From positions 1 through 33,781 of IMG/VR virus record IMGVR_UViG_3300027861_000107: a stretch of 33,781 bases of DNA; one strand, given 5' to 3'. The notes below the pieces were generated by a model. It saw only the letters and a program-made list of their open reading frames with translations, had not been told where the DNA came from and did no database searches. The position numbers were made by a program, and so were the translations under genes. Positions 24,824 through 33,172 of the stretch are shown here, piece after piece. Origin of the DNA: a virus. Numbering within the stretch: position 1 is the stretch's first letter; each line of letters begins with the position of its first letter.

Positions 24824-25584
24824 TCCCAGAAGTGTTGTATCAACCCAATGATCCGTATCATTGGGAGATAGACAATCTACCGTTAAAGAACATTATCACT
24901 CGCCAAAATCTCATTAACTTGGCCTTAGACGATGTTCTTGAAGAAATGCGAGACGCTATTGGCACAGCCGGTTCTGTGGCAAATCGTCTTAATCAATCAA
25001 TAGAGCAAGATGGAAGTCTTAAAGCAACTGCTATTGATGCGACATTGCACAACATTGAAGATCACACAGATGGATCAGCATTTGTAAGAATGTCATCAGC
25101 ACAATCGGCCAAAGTAGACTTAGTTGCGGATGAAGCGACAGATTTGGCCTTGCGCATAAACTCAGATGGTAGTAGTCTACTTACATTCGATAGTGGCACG
25201 GTTAAAATTGAACCGACGAGTACAATTACTCCCTCTATCGAAGCACCAGATATCCTTAAATTTCACATGACGTTCCCGGCCAGTGCTGCTCATCAGCATA
25301 ACTATGGAAAAACCCCGGTACACGTCAATCTGGTGACTCCAGACTACATCAATTACAAAGTCAACTCTGTTGCCTCTGCATACATTGATGAGTCTTTAAG
25401 AATTGTAATCAATGGAGTCAGAATCTTTGAAGATGATAGCGTTTATATTCCGGGTCCGCTTGTTGATGATCCATGGACATTGATTGCTTTCACATCTGAT
25501 TCCACCAACGGCACATTCGAATTGTCAACGGCTATCACAGATGATGATATCATAAAAGTCGATTATGACATCTCGCTTGTCTAA
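24805..25584 (+). CDS. Baseplate/tail-fibre structural protein with DNLPL motif, TTG start
   Basis: The 259-residue protein has an N-terminal segment YQPNDPYHWEIDNLPLKNII followed by R..LIN.ALDDV (about 10-45), a motif I associate with phage baseplate and fibre-attachment proteins. A helical stretch, a short beta region with HQHNYGKTP, and a C-terminal beta domain (about 165-259) follow. The start is TTG at 24805, supported by AAGGAG (24794-24799) five bases upstream. That site lies inside the end of the endonuclease gene, and no in-frame ATG gives a full-length domain. A 14-base gap with GAAGAAAG leads to the next gene. Confidence 0.72.
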   Translation: MPRIELIPEVLYQPNDPYHWEIDNLPLKNIITRQNLINLALDDVLEEMRDAIGTAGSVANRLNQSIEQDGSLKATAIDATLHNIEDHTDGSAFVRMSSAQSAKVDLVADEATDLALRINSDGSSLLTFDSGTVKIEPTSTITPSIEAPDILKFHMTFPASAAHQHNYGKTPVHVNLVTPDYINYKVNSVASAYIDESLRIVINGVRIFEDDSVYIPGPLVDDPWTLIAFTSDSTNGTFELSTAITDDDIIKVDYDISLV

Positions 25585-25598
25585 GAAGAAAGTTAATC

Positions 25599-26132
25599 AT
25601 GGATGTAGGATTTATCATCCTTTGCCCCGACAGAAATTCTGGGGGTTTAAGGAATAGCGTAGGAGGTGTACGTCACCATTCATACGACAGAGAGTCTATC
25701 GCTGTCGTACCGGGAGACACAACTCCTAAAGAAGTCAAGGAAATGAAAGAGCATTGTCCTGTTTGGAAGGGCAAAGACACAATTACCAGTCTTGTTAATG
25801 TTGGAATGAAGCGTGTTAAGAGTGAATGGGGATTTATCATGTTTGCAGGAAGTAGAATTCCTGCTTTCTTAGAAAGAAAGTTTGCAACATTTGCAACAAG
25901 CGAAAAAGACATCTTGTTTCCAGTTGTAGAAAAACGCTATGATTTCATATCTGGATCATTTAATGGAGTTCTAATAAACAGGGACTTCTTTAAGAAGGTT
26001 GGAAACTTCACAGAAGGTGCGTTGGAAAAGCAAGGAATGAATGATTTCGAAATGGCAAAGTTCTTGTGGACTGCTGCCGCTTTGGAACATGATGCTAAAT
26101 TTAAGGGAATAGTAGGAATGAGGGTGATATGA
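25599..26132 (+). CDS. Glycosyltransferase-like (GT-A fold) protein lacking a DXD motif
   Basis: The 177-residue protein begins with a strand (VGFIILCPDRN) and a GG.R.S......YD....VVP pattern like the nucleotide-sugar-binding half of GT2 enzymes. Near residues 76-86, where these enzymes carry a metal-binding DXD after a hydrophobic strand, the sequence reads WGFIMFAGSRIP. SGSFNGVLINRDFFKKVGNF (about 124-143) then matches the acceptor-loop segment (NR..F..VG.F.E) of GT2 enzymes. It is shorter than a usual GT2 (about 250). It might be an inactive sugar-binding relative or a metal-independent enzyme. Location in the tail cluster suggests action on virion or host-surface glycans, which is inference. 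Confidence 0.55.
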   Translation: MDVGFIILCPDRNSGGLRNSVGGVRHHSYDRESIAVVPGDTTPKEVKEMKEHCPVWKGKDTITSLVNVGMKRVKSEWGFIMFAGSRIPAFLERKFATFATSEKDILFPVVEKRYDFISGSFNGVLINRDFFKKVGNFTEGALEKQGMNDFEMAKFLWTAAALEHDAKFKGIVGMRVI

Positions 26133-26608
26133 CTTCGAGAGGTTTTAATTTAACCTTTCAAATGTTTCAGGAAGAAACTGCTATCACAGAAAGACTTGCA
26201 GTTGAGTCATTTGAATTAGAATGGGAAGTAGACAGAATTGCAGAAATATCAGGAATGGAGCCGCCTCGTCATGTTGTGCAACAGATGAGATTTGGCGACT
26301 TACATTTTGTATTTCCAGAAGTGAATGAGTTGCCAAACGTAGCACTTCATTACGTAAGACCAGATGTTGCCATCCCACTAAATCCCAGACCTACAATTAA
26401 AGTAGAAATAGGCAGAAACAACTGGGTCGAATATCACGACACAACACTTGTGAGTCTGTCTTATTCCAATCACGAAGAAGGGCCACCCAAACTTGAGGCC
26501 ACTTGGAGATTTAGAGATGCTTCTGGGACTATGCCCAGAAATCAAATGACTATTTCCAGAGAATTGCCGCCAATGCAAAAATTAGATTGGAAGCAACTAG
26601 GATTTTGA
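26129..26608 (+). CDS. Unknown protein of the tail cluster
   Basis: The 159-residue protein has a helical acidic N-terminus (about 1-50), then WEVDRIAEISG, RFGDLHFVFPE, a Pro-rich turn (PDVAIPLNPRPTIKVEIG, about 78-95) and a beta-rich end with WVEYHDTTLVSLSYSN and KLEATWRFRD. It has no membrane segment or catalytic motif that I recognise. It begins with an ATGA overlap with the glycosyltransferase-like gene, and its last 12 bases overlap the end of the convergent deoxyribosyltransferase-like gene. It is probably a structural or accessory tail protein. Confidence 0.7.
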   Translation: MTSRGFNLTFQMFQEETAITERLAVESFELEWEVDRIAEISGMEPPRHVVQQMRFGDLHFVFPEVNELPNVALHYVRPDVAIPLNPRPTIKVEIGRNNWVEYHDTTLVSLSYSNHEEGPPKLEATWRFRDASGTMPRNQMTISRELPPMQKLDWKQLGF

Positions 26609-27214
26609 GTATTTGATCTTGTTCTCTTCGGCTCTACGCTCGATCTCACGCCTGATTAGAACCCATTCGTCGCTGAGAGGCTTCTGTCCGCTGTCTAGCA
26701 ACAGCAATTCATCAATTACGTCTTCCACTGTCTCATAGACATTGGTTTGATTGAGGGCCTTCTCAGGGTCATCCTCGGTGATCTTTTCAATAACATCAAA
26801 TAACCAGCGAGGAAGATTGTATAAACCACCTTCACAGATGAAGAAAGCAGGTTTGTGCTGGTCTTCTCCCATGTAGACTTCGTTTCCAGTTCCCCATTGT
26901 GGAACGCTGGGATCAACCACAACTACTGAAAAATCAGACTGGTCAACAAACCGTAGGTCAAATCTTCTGTATTTTCCTACATATTGTTGTAATTCCTTAA
27001 ACCTACCACCAGATTGCAAATCAACTTGCGTTGCTTTGTCTTCGCCCATTTTGATGTCTTTGCCACCCGGCTTGTCTGTTGGGTCGATTAAAGCAACATC
27101 AAGTTCAGCTTCATACACCAAACGTGTAAATTTTCGACGCCATTCCACACCGTGATCGGCAACATATTCCATTGGGCCTGACAAATAACCCCAAGCACCG
27201 TCTAAAAGTCCCAT
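26597..27214 (-). CDS. Nucleoside 2-deoxyribosyltransferase-like protein
   Basis: The 205-residue protein has the order of motifs seen in this family: GYLSGPMEYV (9-18), a helix with EWRRKF, a second strand VALIDPTDKP (40-49), DLRFVDQSDFSVVVVDP (86-102) and WGTGNEVYMGEDQHKP (107-122). The Glu of GTxxE (E112) aligns with the catalytic nucleophile, so it may be active in cleaving or exchanging base-deoxyribose bonds, relevant to nucleotide salvage or base modification. The start at 27214 is set by AAGGAG (reverse strand of 27223-27228) eight bases upstream; a 13-residue longer in-frame start lacks this. It is the only leftward gene within the tail module. The first bases after the convergent junction are unusually G+C-rich, hinting at separate acquisition. 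Confidence 0.7.
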   Translation of the reverse strand: MGLLDGAWGYLSGPMEYVADHGVEWRRKFTRLVYEAELDVALIDPTDKPGGKDIKMGEDKATQVDLQSGGRFKELQQYVGKYRRFDLRFVDQSDFSVVVVDPSVPQWGTGNEVYMGEDQHKPAFFICEGGLYNLPRWLFDVIEKITEDDPEKALNQTNVYETVEDVIDELLLLDSGQKPLSDEWVLIRREIERRAEENKIKYSKS

Positions 27215-27265
27215 TAGTTTCACTCCTTTATGTAACACACAACATAATCCCACAGCGGAGGAATA

Positions 27266-27973
27266 ATGTCAACAGAAATTATCGAACAAACAAACAAAAT
27301 CTTAAAGAATGCAGAGATGCCAGATCGTCATACTTTCTTTCAGATCGAAAAATTCATTGTAGGCAAAGAACCTACGGCACAGGGTCAATTATGGCAGATT
27401 ACCCGTGAATTACAAGCCCGAAGTGAAACAGTAGAGTCCTATAAGAGAGACCTTGCTGATGCTGAAGACAATCTTGAACTATTCGACATCAGGATTGAAA
27501 GACTTAATAGAGAAATACGGGATTTTGCAGATGATTCAGAGTTGGACTTAAATATTCAAGAAAATGAGATAAATATAAGGAAGCTACAAAGAGAGAAAGA
27601 AGCTCTTGTGAAATCATCAAGAAAAGTTAACAACAAACTCAAATGCGTTTTGGAAGAAATGGGGTTTCTTGCTGCTGGATACGAGAAAATTGTGGAGCTT
27701 GTCGGAGAAGTCAAATCTTTAGACGATGAGTCTGCACAAAAAGAATATTGGAATGAAAGATTGTTGGAAGAATTCAATCTTAGAATCATTCTTAAGCGTC
27801 CTCTCGATCCCGATTTTGTTAAAACTGTAATGTCACTTCACGATGATGCTGTTGTCAAAAAACATGTCACAGCAGCACTGGAAAATGTACAACAACAAAT
27901 GATTGCACAAAGACAATCATTGCCTGAAGAAAAAAGACCTAAAGCAGAAGCGAAAGCACACACGCAAGGATAA
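27266..27973 (+). CDS. Coiled-coil phage protein, unknown
   Basis: In the 235-residue protein, residues about 50-115 form a long charged coiled coil (ARSETVESYKRDLADAEDNL, DIRIERLNREI, NIRKLQREKEALVKSS). A helical part with LEEMGFLAAGYEKIVELVGE (about 129-148) and a basic, Gln-rich tail follow. It has no membrane segment. GGAGG lies a few bases before the ATG, and the gene is followed after three bases by the first PKD protein, suggesting a shared transcript. It could be a chaperone, trimerising stalk or accessory for the downstream fibre-type proteins; I cannot choose between these. Confidence 0.75.
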   Translation: MSTEIIEQTNKILKNAEMPDRHTFFQIEKFIVGKEPTAQGQLWQITRELQARSETVESYKRDLADAEDNLELFDIRIERLNREIRDFADDSELDLNIQENEINIRKLQREKEALVKSSRKVNNKLKCVLEEMGFLAAGYEKIVELVGEVKSLDDESAQKEYWNERLLEEFNLRIILKRPLDPDFVKTVMSLHDDAVVKKHVTAALENVQQQMIAQRQSLPEEKRPKAEAKAHTQG

Positions 27974-27976
27974 AAT

Positions 27977-29002
27977 ATGGCAGACAAGATTTCGAGTTTA
28001 GATTCTGGATACTCAACAGGAGATTTATCTTTATTCCCTGATGTGATTGATGATAAAGAAGTTCTTTATGAAGCCACCAATAACTCCAAAATGCCTCTCA
28101 AACATTCAGTGACTTATTCTGCCAGTCAAATCATAGTAGATAGCACAGAAGGATTCCCAGATGATGGCATTATAAGAATTGGTCCAGATATTGGAGTCGC
28201 TGGAAACCATGAGTTGATTTACTACGGGAAGAAAACCAATAACACATTCCAAGATTTGATTAGAGGGTTTGCTGGATCAAGACAAACCAAATTCTTAAAA
28301 GGAAAGAACTTTGTTACAAACTCAGTGGTCGCTGAGCATCACAACGCAGTCAAGGATGCAATCATTAAGATAGAAGCGGACCTTGGAATCAAAGTTGGTC
28401 CTGTTGCAACTTCTTTGAATGGAATTTTGAAACAGCAAGAAAATAGGTTTCTCGCTCCCAAACCTTTGTTTAGAGCATTCCCAATTAGAGGGGATGCACC
28501 TATGAAAGTTAGGTTTCAAAATTTTTCTACAGGTCACGTTGTAAGATACTTATGGGACTTTGGAGATGGCGGATCATCTTTAGAAAAAAGTCCAACTCAC
28601 ACATATCTTACAGAAGGCGAATACACAGTAAAGTTGAATGTTGTGACTTCAACAGGGGCACAAGGAGTAGTAACAAAGAAAGGATACATAATCATCGACA
28701 ACGATGAATCAGTTCCGTTCTTTTATGTAGACTCAATAAGCAATCCATACTCTGTTGAAACTGCTACAAATATGGCTACTGATCCTAAAGAGTTTGTGTT
28801 TGTTGATCAGTCTGATGGAGATGTAGTTCAAAGGAACTGGGTGTTTGGAGATGGCCAATCAACAACAGTAGAGGATTCGGACTTTCATGATGTAACACAC
28901 ATTTATAGCAAGCCCGGAGAATACTTTGTAACTGAATTGATTCAGTTTGCAAATGGAAGATTGAAAAGAATACAACTCAAAGACCCTTTGGTTGTTCTAT
29001 AA
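27977..29002 (+). CDS. Tail/surface protein with two PKD domains (paralogue 1)
   Basis: The 341-residue protein has an N-terminal module (about 15-140) with FPDVIDDKEVLYEATNN, a beta region (DGIIRIG) and VVAEHHNAVKDAIIKIEADL (117-136) that recurs in the next two genes. It continues into two PKD domains: YLWDFGDGGSS with THTYLTEGEYTVKLNV (about 163-240) and NWVFGDGQSTT with THIYSKPGEYFVTE (about 247-340). PKD domains are Ig-like extracellular folds common in adhesins and phage surface proteins. No signal peptide, as expected for a virion component. Probably a baseplate decoration or fibre segment. Confidence 0.78.
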   Translation: MADKISSLDSGYSTGDLSLFPDVIDDKEVLYEATNNSKMPLKHSVTYSASQIIVDSTEGFPDDGIIRIGPDIGVAGNHELIYYGKKTNNTFQDLIRGFAGSRQTKFLKGKNFVTNSVVAEHHNAVKDAIIKIEADLGIKVGPVATSLNGILKQQENRFLAPKPLFRAFPIRGDAPMKVRFQNFSTGHVVRYLWDFGDGGSSLEKSPTHTYLTEGEYTVKLNVVTSTGAQGVVTKKGYIIIDNDESVPFFYVDSISNPYSVETATNMATDPKEFVFVDQSDGDVVQRNWVFGDGQSTTVEDSDFHDVTHIYSKPGEYFVTELIQFANGRLKRIQLKDPLVVL

Positions 29003-29011
29003 GGAGAAAGA

Positions 29012-31300
29012 ATGGCGATTCCAACAGCGTCCAATTACCCCGACGTATTTGATGATGACGAAAATCTATTTTTGGTTCATGATGCGCTTAGATTAAGATT
29101 ATCCAAAGATTATAATCCCGGCGACAAAACAATAGAAACCGATGGAGAGGTTCTTGTGGCTGGTTTAATGCCAGCATCAGGCATAATCACCTTGACAGAA
29201 CAATGCAGCGACATTGATAAACGTGCCTTGTCTTTTCATTATGGATCATTTGATATTACAACATTAGTGTTTTCGGATTTAGATATCATAGAAGGATTTG
29301 AAGACACACAAAAACTGAAGAGAATAACCAACGTGACAATAAATGTCACAGCACGTCATCACAATCACATTAAAGACTCTTTAATCGCCATAGAAAAATT
29401 TATTGGAATTGAAGGAACTACTGATGTTGTCCCTTTTGGCCCAACATTAGAAGGAAGAATCAACTTCTTGAGAAATTTGGTTCTTGTTCCCAAAGCATGG
29501 TTTACTGCTGATAGAAGAATTGGAAACATTCCTTTAGAAGTTGAGTTTAGAGACATGAGCTTTCGTCTCGGAACAGATGGCAATTCAGGCACCACAAAAC
29601 TTACATGGGACTTTGGAGATCAAACCACATCTATAATTTCCAACTTTAGCACAATTAGTGTAAGTGATTTCGTTCCCACTGATCAAGTTGAAGTATTAGT
29701 GCTTGATGAAGATGGCGGTAAAGTAAAGAAGACTTATCATCAACCGGGAGTTTATGATGTGGCTTTAACTGTAGAAAATGATTTTGGCAAAGACACCATT
29801 ATACTTCCCGACTTCATCAATGCTAGAGTTCAAGCTCCAGATGATGCCATTGTTCGTTTTATCGAGAACACATCAACACAAGACGCAACTCCCGGAGTTC
29901 CTCCCAATGGTCCATTTTCAACAGTTCCAAAAATTCGCTCTCCCATTAACACATTGATTCAAATTGAAATTGAATCAGGAGAAAACCCTTCTACTCCGGG
30001 AATAAGTTTTGCTGGAGAACAACTAGATGGAGGAGGGAATCCAATTGATCCTATAGAAACTTATACATGGAATCTTGGAGACGACTTACAACATCCCAAC
30101 ACAGCAGACACTAAAGCTGCATATTCCATTGGTGGAATATTTGATCTTAGATTAAGAGTAGACACAGAGTTTGGTGCTTATCGAATTACAACCTACGAAG
30201 ATTCAATTGATATCATTGAAAACACAAACATGTGGTTGTGGTTATTTGACGATGCAGGAACAAATGCAAGATCATATGAATTTGGATTGATTAGTGAAAC
30301 ATTTAAGTTAACTCCAGCAAGCACTCTTGCAGTGTCCAGAAACGATAGTTTCCTTACAGGACAGCCAGATGAAGTAAGACAAAAAAGAGAGTTCAAAAAG
30401 AACACAGGGTTTACTCAAAGAGGAACTTTGACCTCTGGAGGCGGTGGGGCATCGCTTCTTTACTGGGCAAGTGGAAGAGGGGCCGCTGATCCAGCCAGTT
30501 CGGAGTTGATTAGAGTTGTGGAGTATGTTGGTTTTAATGACACATACATCACAAGACCTTCCATAACAAGACAATGGAACTGGGCCAACATAAACACGGG
30601 AACAACATCTGCATTTGTTTTTGGAGCAATTTCTTCACATTCTCCTAATACATCTTTTACAAACACGCAAAAAGATGATTTGGAGCTAACTGGTCTTACT
30701 GTCTCAAGTGCTCTCTTATCGGCAGACAATTATTTTAATGGAGCTAACGAACTTGAACAAAACACAGCTATTTATGATGTGAATGGCGATCCAACCACCG
30801 GACACTTTAGCGTGTACAGAACAGCTTGGAAAGACTTGTCAGGATACATTGCAAGGAACGATGGAGTAGGACCATTCTTTAGAATCAAGAGCTTCTATCG
30901 CACAGAAGGAAGTGTAGGTTCTCCATTTGAAAACATTAGAAAGATGCAAGATATTCAAGGTCCAACAAAACTAGATGGAGAGCTTGTTGATATGAGCGAA
31001 GGAGTGTTCTTCTTAAACAACTCCGGTTCTGTATCCAAGTTCAATGATGTAGATTTAACATGGAGTTCTGGTGGCCCCGGAGCTAACTCATTACTTTACC
31101 GTGGTCTTCAAGATACAACTGTTAGTGGATTTGATAATCCAGATAACACAATGTTACTTGTATCAGACGGTGATAAACGTGCATATTTAAGTTTTGATTA
31201 TAGTCCAAATGCCTTGCTGAAATTTAACGAAACAGACTTAACCTTTGCAGCAATGGGAAGTAGACCTTCCGGCGAGCAGTGGATAGCAGGAGTTTACTAA
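29012..31300 (+). CDS. Large tail/fibre protein with PKD domains (paralogue 2)
   Basis: The 762-residue protein shares the N-terminal module (YPDVFDDDENLFLVHDALRL at 9-28; ARHHNHIKDSLIAIEKFIGI at 114-133). A PKD domain (LTWDFGDQTTSI near 198-209, closing with YHQPGVYDVALTVEND) and a second, degenerate one (YTWNLGDDLQ near 351-360, GGIFDLRLRVDTEFG) follow. The C-terminal half (about 400-762) is beta-rich, with many Asn/Gly/Ser turns and repeated strand pairs (SEGVFFLNNSGSVSKFND, MLLVSDGDKRAYLSFDYS), suggesting a propeller or receptor-binding tip. It has AAGGAG before the ATG. As the longest of the three paralogues it is the best receptor-binding candidate, by inference. Confidence 0.75.
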   Translation: MAIPTASNYPDVFDDDENLFLVHDALRLRLSKDYNPGDKTIETDGEVLVAGLMPASGIITLTEQCSDIDKRALSFHYGSFDITTLVFSDLDIIEGFEDTQKLKRITNVTINVTARHHNHIKDSLIAIEKFIGIEGTTDVVPFGPTLEGRINFLRNLVLVPKAWFTADRRIGNIPLEVEFRDMSFRLGTDGNSGTTKLTWDFGDQTTSIISNFSTISVSDFVPTDQVEVLVLDEDGGKVKKTYHQPGVYDVALTVENDFGKDTIILPDFINARVQAPDDAIVRFIENTSTQDATPGVPPNGPFSTVPKIRSPINTLIQIEIESGENPSTPGISFAGEQLDGGGNPIDPIETYTWNLGDDLQHPNTADTKAAYSIGGIFDLRLRVDTEFGAYRITTYEDSIDIIENTNMWLWLFDDAGTNARSYEFGLISETFKLTPASTLAVSRNDSFLTGQPDEVRQKREFKKNTGFTQRGTLTSGGGGASLLYWASGRGAADPASSELIRVVEYVGFNDTYITRPSITRQWNWANINTGTTSAFVFGAISSHSPNTSFTNTQKDDLELTGLTVSSALLSADNYFNGANELEQNTAIYDVNGDPTTGHFSVYRTAWKDLSGYIARNDGVGPFFRIKSFYRTEGSVGSPFENIRKMQDIQGPTKLDGELVDMSEGVFFLNNSGSVSKFNDVDLTWSSGGPGANSLLYRGLQDTTVSGFDNPDNTMLLVSDGDKRAYLSFDYSPNALLKFNETDLTFAAMGSRPSGEQWIAGVY

Positions 31301-31301
31301 A

Positions 31302-33170
31302 ATGACATTTCCTCCAGTTCCAGTTTTTCCTAAAGCCATTGATACAGATCATGAGTTGTATTTGGTTCACAATACAACAGAGACAAGAATCTGTGTAGAC
31401 AATGTGCCTTGGTCGCAAGAAATAGAAATTGTTCCTGTGTCTTCAACTTCAGTTGAAATATGGGCCGACAATGGATTCGCCAATATTGAAGGAGAGCTTC
31501 TTTATTACGAAACGGTTGAAAAAGATGTTAATGGAAAAGTAAACAAACTAAAAAAGTGTGCAAGAAATTTAGGTGGAGAAGACACAAAGTTAAACAAAAA
31601 AGGAACGTGGATCAGAAGTTTTGTAGTGGCCGAACATCACAACCAACTTGTAGATGGAATTTTGAATGCGGAAAATTTCATTGGTTTTAATTTTGATCCA
31701 AGACAGGAAACCTTAGACTGGAGAATTAGAAACCTTGAGGGACTAGACATTATTTTTGATGACTTTACTTGTCCTGACATAGTTTTCACTTTCAACATCA
31801 TTGAAGATGATCCAGTGACAGGAAAGCTTGCAGAGTATCTTATAGAAATACAAGGAACTGGTGGAGCACCAACAGGATTGATTTCAATTATCACACTTAG
31901 TTTCGGTGATGGAGCAACCACGGATATTCTGGAGGGAACTCATCGTTATGCCGTAAATGCACAAATTGATCCAGTAATCACAGTAATCAATGATAGTTGT
32001 GAAATAATTCAAACTCCAGTAAATCGCATAAATCCACTTGAACCACCAGCACTTGTGTTGGCATCTTTTGATATACCAATTCCAGAAATTCCTGAATTTC
32101 CAGATTTTACTTTTGTGCCGTGTGATGTTCCAGAAGTAGACATTAACTTGCCGCCATTGATATTTCCTTGCATATCACTAGAAGGACAAATTGGGCCATT
32201 GCCATCTGTAATTGTTGGACCAGATATCAACATGGTTAGCAACGTGACCATAACTGCGAACAATCCAATACAAATTTTGCAAAGCATTGTAACAATTGAA
32301 GGTGGACCTATCATCATTCCTTCAATTGTTGTGTTCGATCCGCCAGTGCCTCCTACAATTATCATTGATCCACCAATTCCTCCTACGATTGTGGTTGTCA
32401 CCCAATCTAACATCGCTCTTACATTAGATGCGGCAGACCTTCCAAGATTGGAAGTTGATTGGGGTGCTCCTCCAGAAATGGAAGTTGCTTTGACATTGGC
32501 AAAAGAAGCTAAGACACCAGAAATGTTTGCAGCCGATCCTGCAATTGTAAGAGATTTTGGAGAAGAGTTTGCAGATTTATTTGAAGCCTCTCAAACAATG
32601 AAAGTTGAATATGAATCAGTGGGCATTCCAGAAGAGATAAGAATCATTCCTCCTAAAATGCCAAATGTTAGAGTGGATTCTTCGGACATGCCTCGCACCA
32701 TTAAATTAGATTGTACAGAAGCTAAAATTCCGACAGACATTGTTATTCATGGTCCAGAAACTCCGATACCAAACTCTATTAGACTTAATGGAGATGATCT
32801 TCCAGAAGACATCGGATTGGTCTATAAAGGTAAAGGAATCAAGGTTGATACAGAAGGTGTGTCAATCAAACTTGAAATGGAAAAAGAGATTCCTACAAGA
32901 ATCTTGGTGGAAATGCCAAAGCCTATTCCTGAGAAAATCATTATTGATGCCAGTGGAATTCCCGACAAAATAGTTTTAGAAGCACCCGAAGGAATTCCTC
33001 TTCTTATACCAGAAGATATTGGGATACCACTTGTCATGCCAGAAAACCCAGAAATAGAAATGGTATGGAAGGGAAGTCCAATAGAAGTTAAGATAACCAT
33101 GGACGAGGTTCTAAACAAAGATGCTGATGGCAGAAATTGTGTTATGATCACACCTTGCCCGATAGGATAA
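31302..33170 (+). CDS. Tail/fibre protein with Ile/Pro strand repeats (paralogue 3)
   Basis: The 622-residue protein shares the N-terminal module (FPKAIDTDHELYLVHNTTET at 9-28; VVAEHHNQLVDGILNAENFI at 108-127), followed by a degenerate PKD-like segment (LSFGDGATTDILEGTHRY, 199-216). From about residue 245 it is almost entirely made of short strands broken by prolines: PPVPPTIIIDPPIPPTIVVV, later MPNVRVDSSDMPRTIKLD, IPTDIVIHG and IPEKIIIDASGIPDKIVLEA. The spacing of (I/L/M)P..I.(I/V/L) is roughly 13-17 residues. This looks like a repetitive beta-fibre. It begins one base after the previous stop, with AGGAG inside the end of that gene. Confidence 0.75.
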   Translation: MTFPPVPVFPKAIDTDHELYLVHNTTETRICVDNVPWSQEIEIVPVSSTSVEIWADNGFANIEGELLYYETVEKDVNGKVNKLKKCARNLGGEDTKLNKKGTWIRSFVVAEHHNQLVDGILNAENFIGFNFDPRQETLDWRIRNLEGLDIIFDDFTCPDIVFTFNIIEDDPVTGKLAEYLIEIQGTGGAPTGLISIITLSFGDGATTDILEGTHRYAVNAQIDPVITVINDSCEIIQTPVNRINPLEPPALVLASFDIPIPEIPEFPDFTFVPCDVPEVDINLPPLIFPCISLEGQIGPLPSVIVGPDINMVSNVTITANNPIQILQSIVTIEGGPIIIPSIVVFDPPVPPTIIIDPPIPPTIVVVTQSNIALTLDAADLPRLEVDWGAPPEMEVALTLAKEAKTPEMFAADPAIVRDFGEEFADLFEASQTMKVEYESVGIPEEIRIIPPKMPNVRVDSSDMPRTIKLDCTEAKIPTDIVIHGPETPIPNSIRLNGDDLPEDIGLVYKGKGIKVDTEGVSIKLEMEKEIPTRILVEMPKPIPEKIIIDASGIPDKIVLEAPEGIPLLIPEDIGIPLVMPENPEIEMVWKGSPIEVKITMDEVLNKDADGRNCVMITPCPIG

Positions 33171-33172
33171 CT

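Noticed and set aside
27215-27253. Longer start for the deoxyribosyltransferase-like gene at 27253
   Set aside because: AAGGAG lies between this codon and the ATG at 27214, at ideal spacing for the latter, and family homology begins at GYLSGP.
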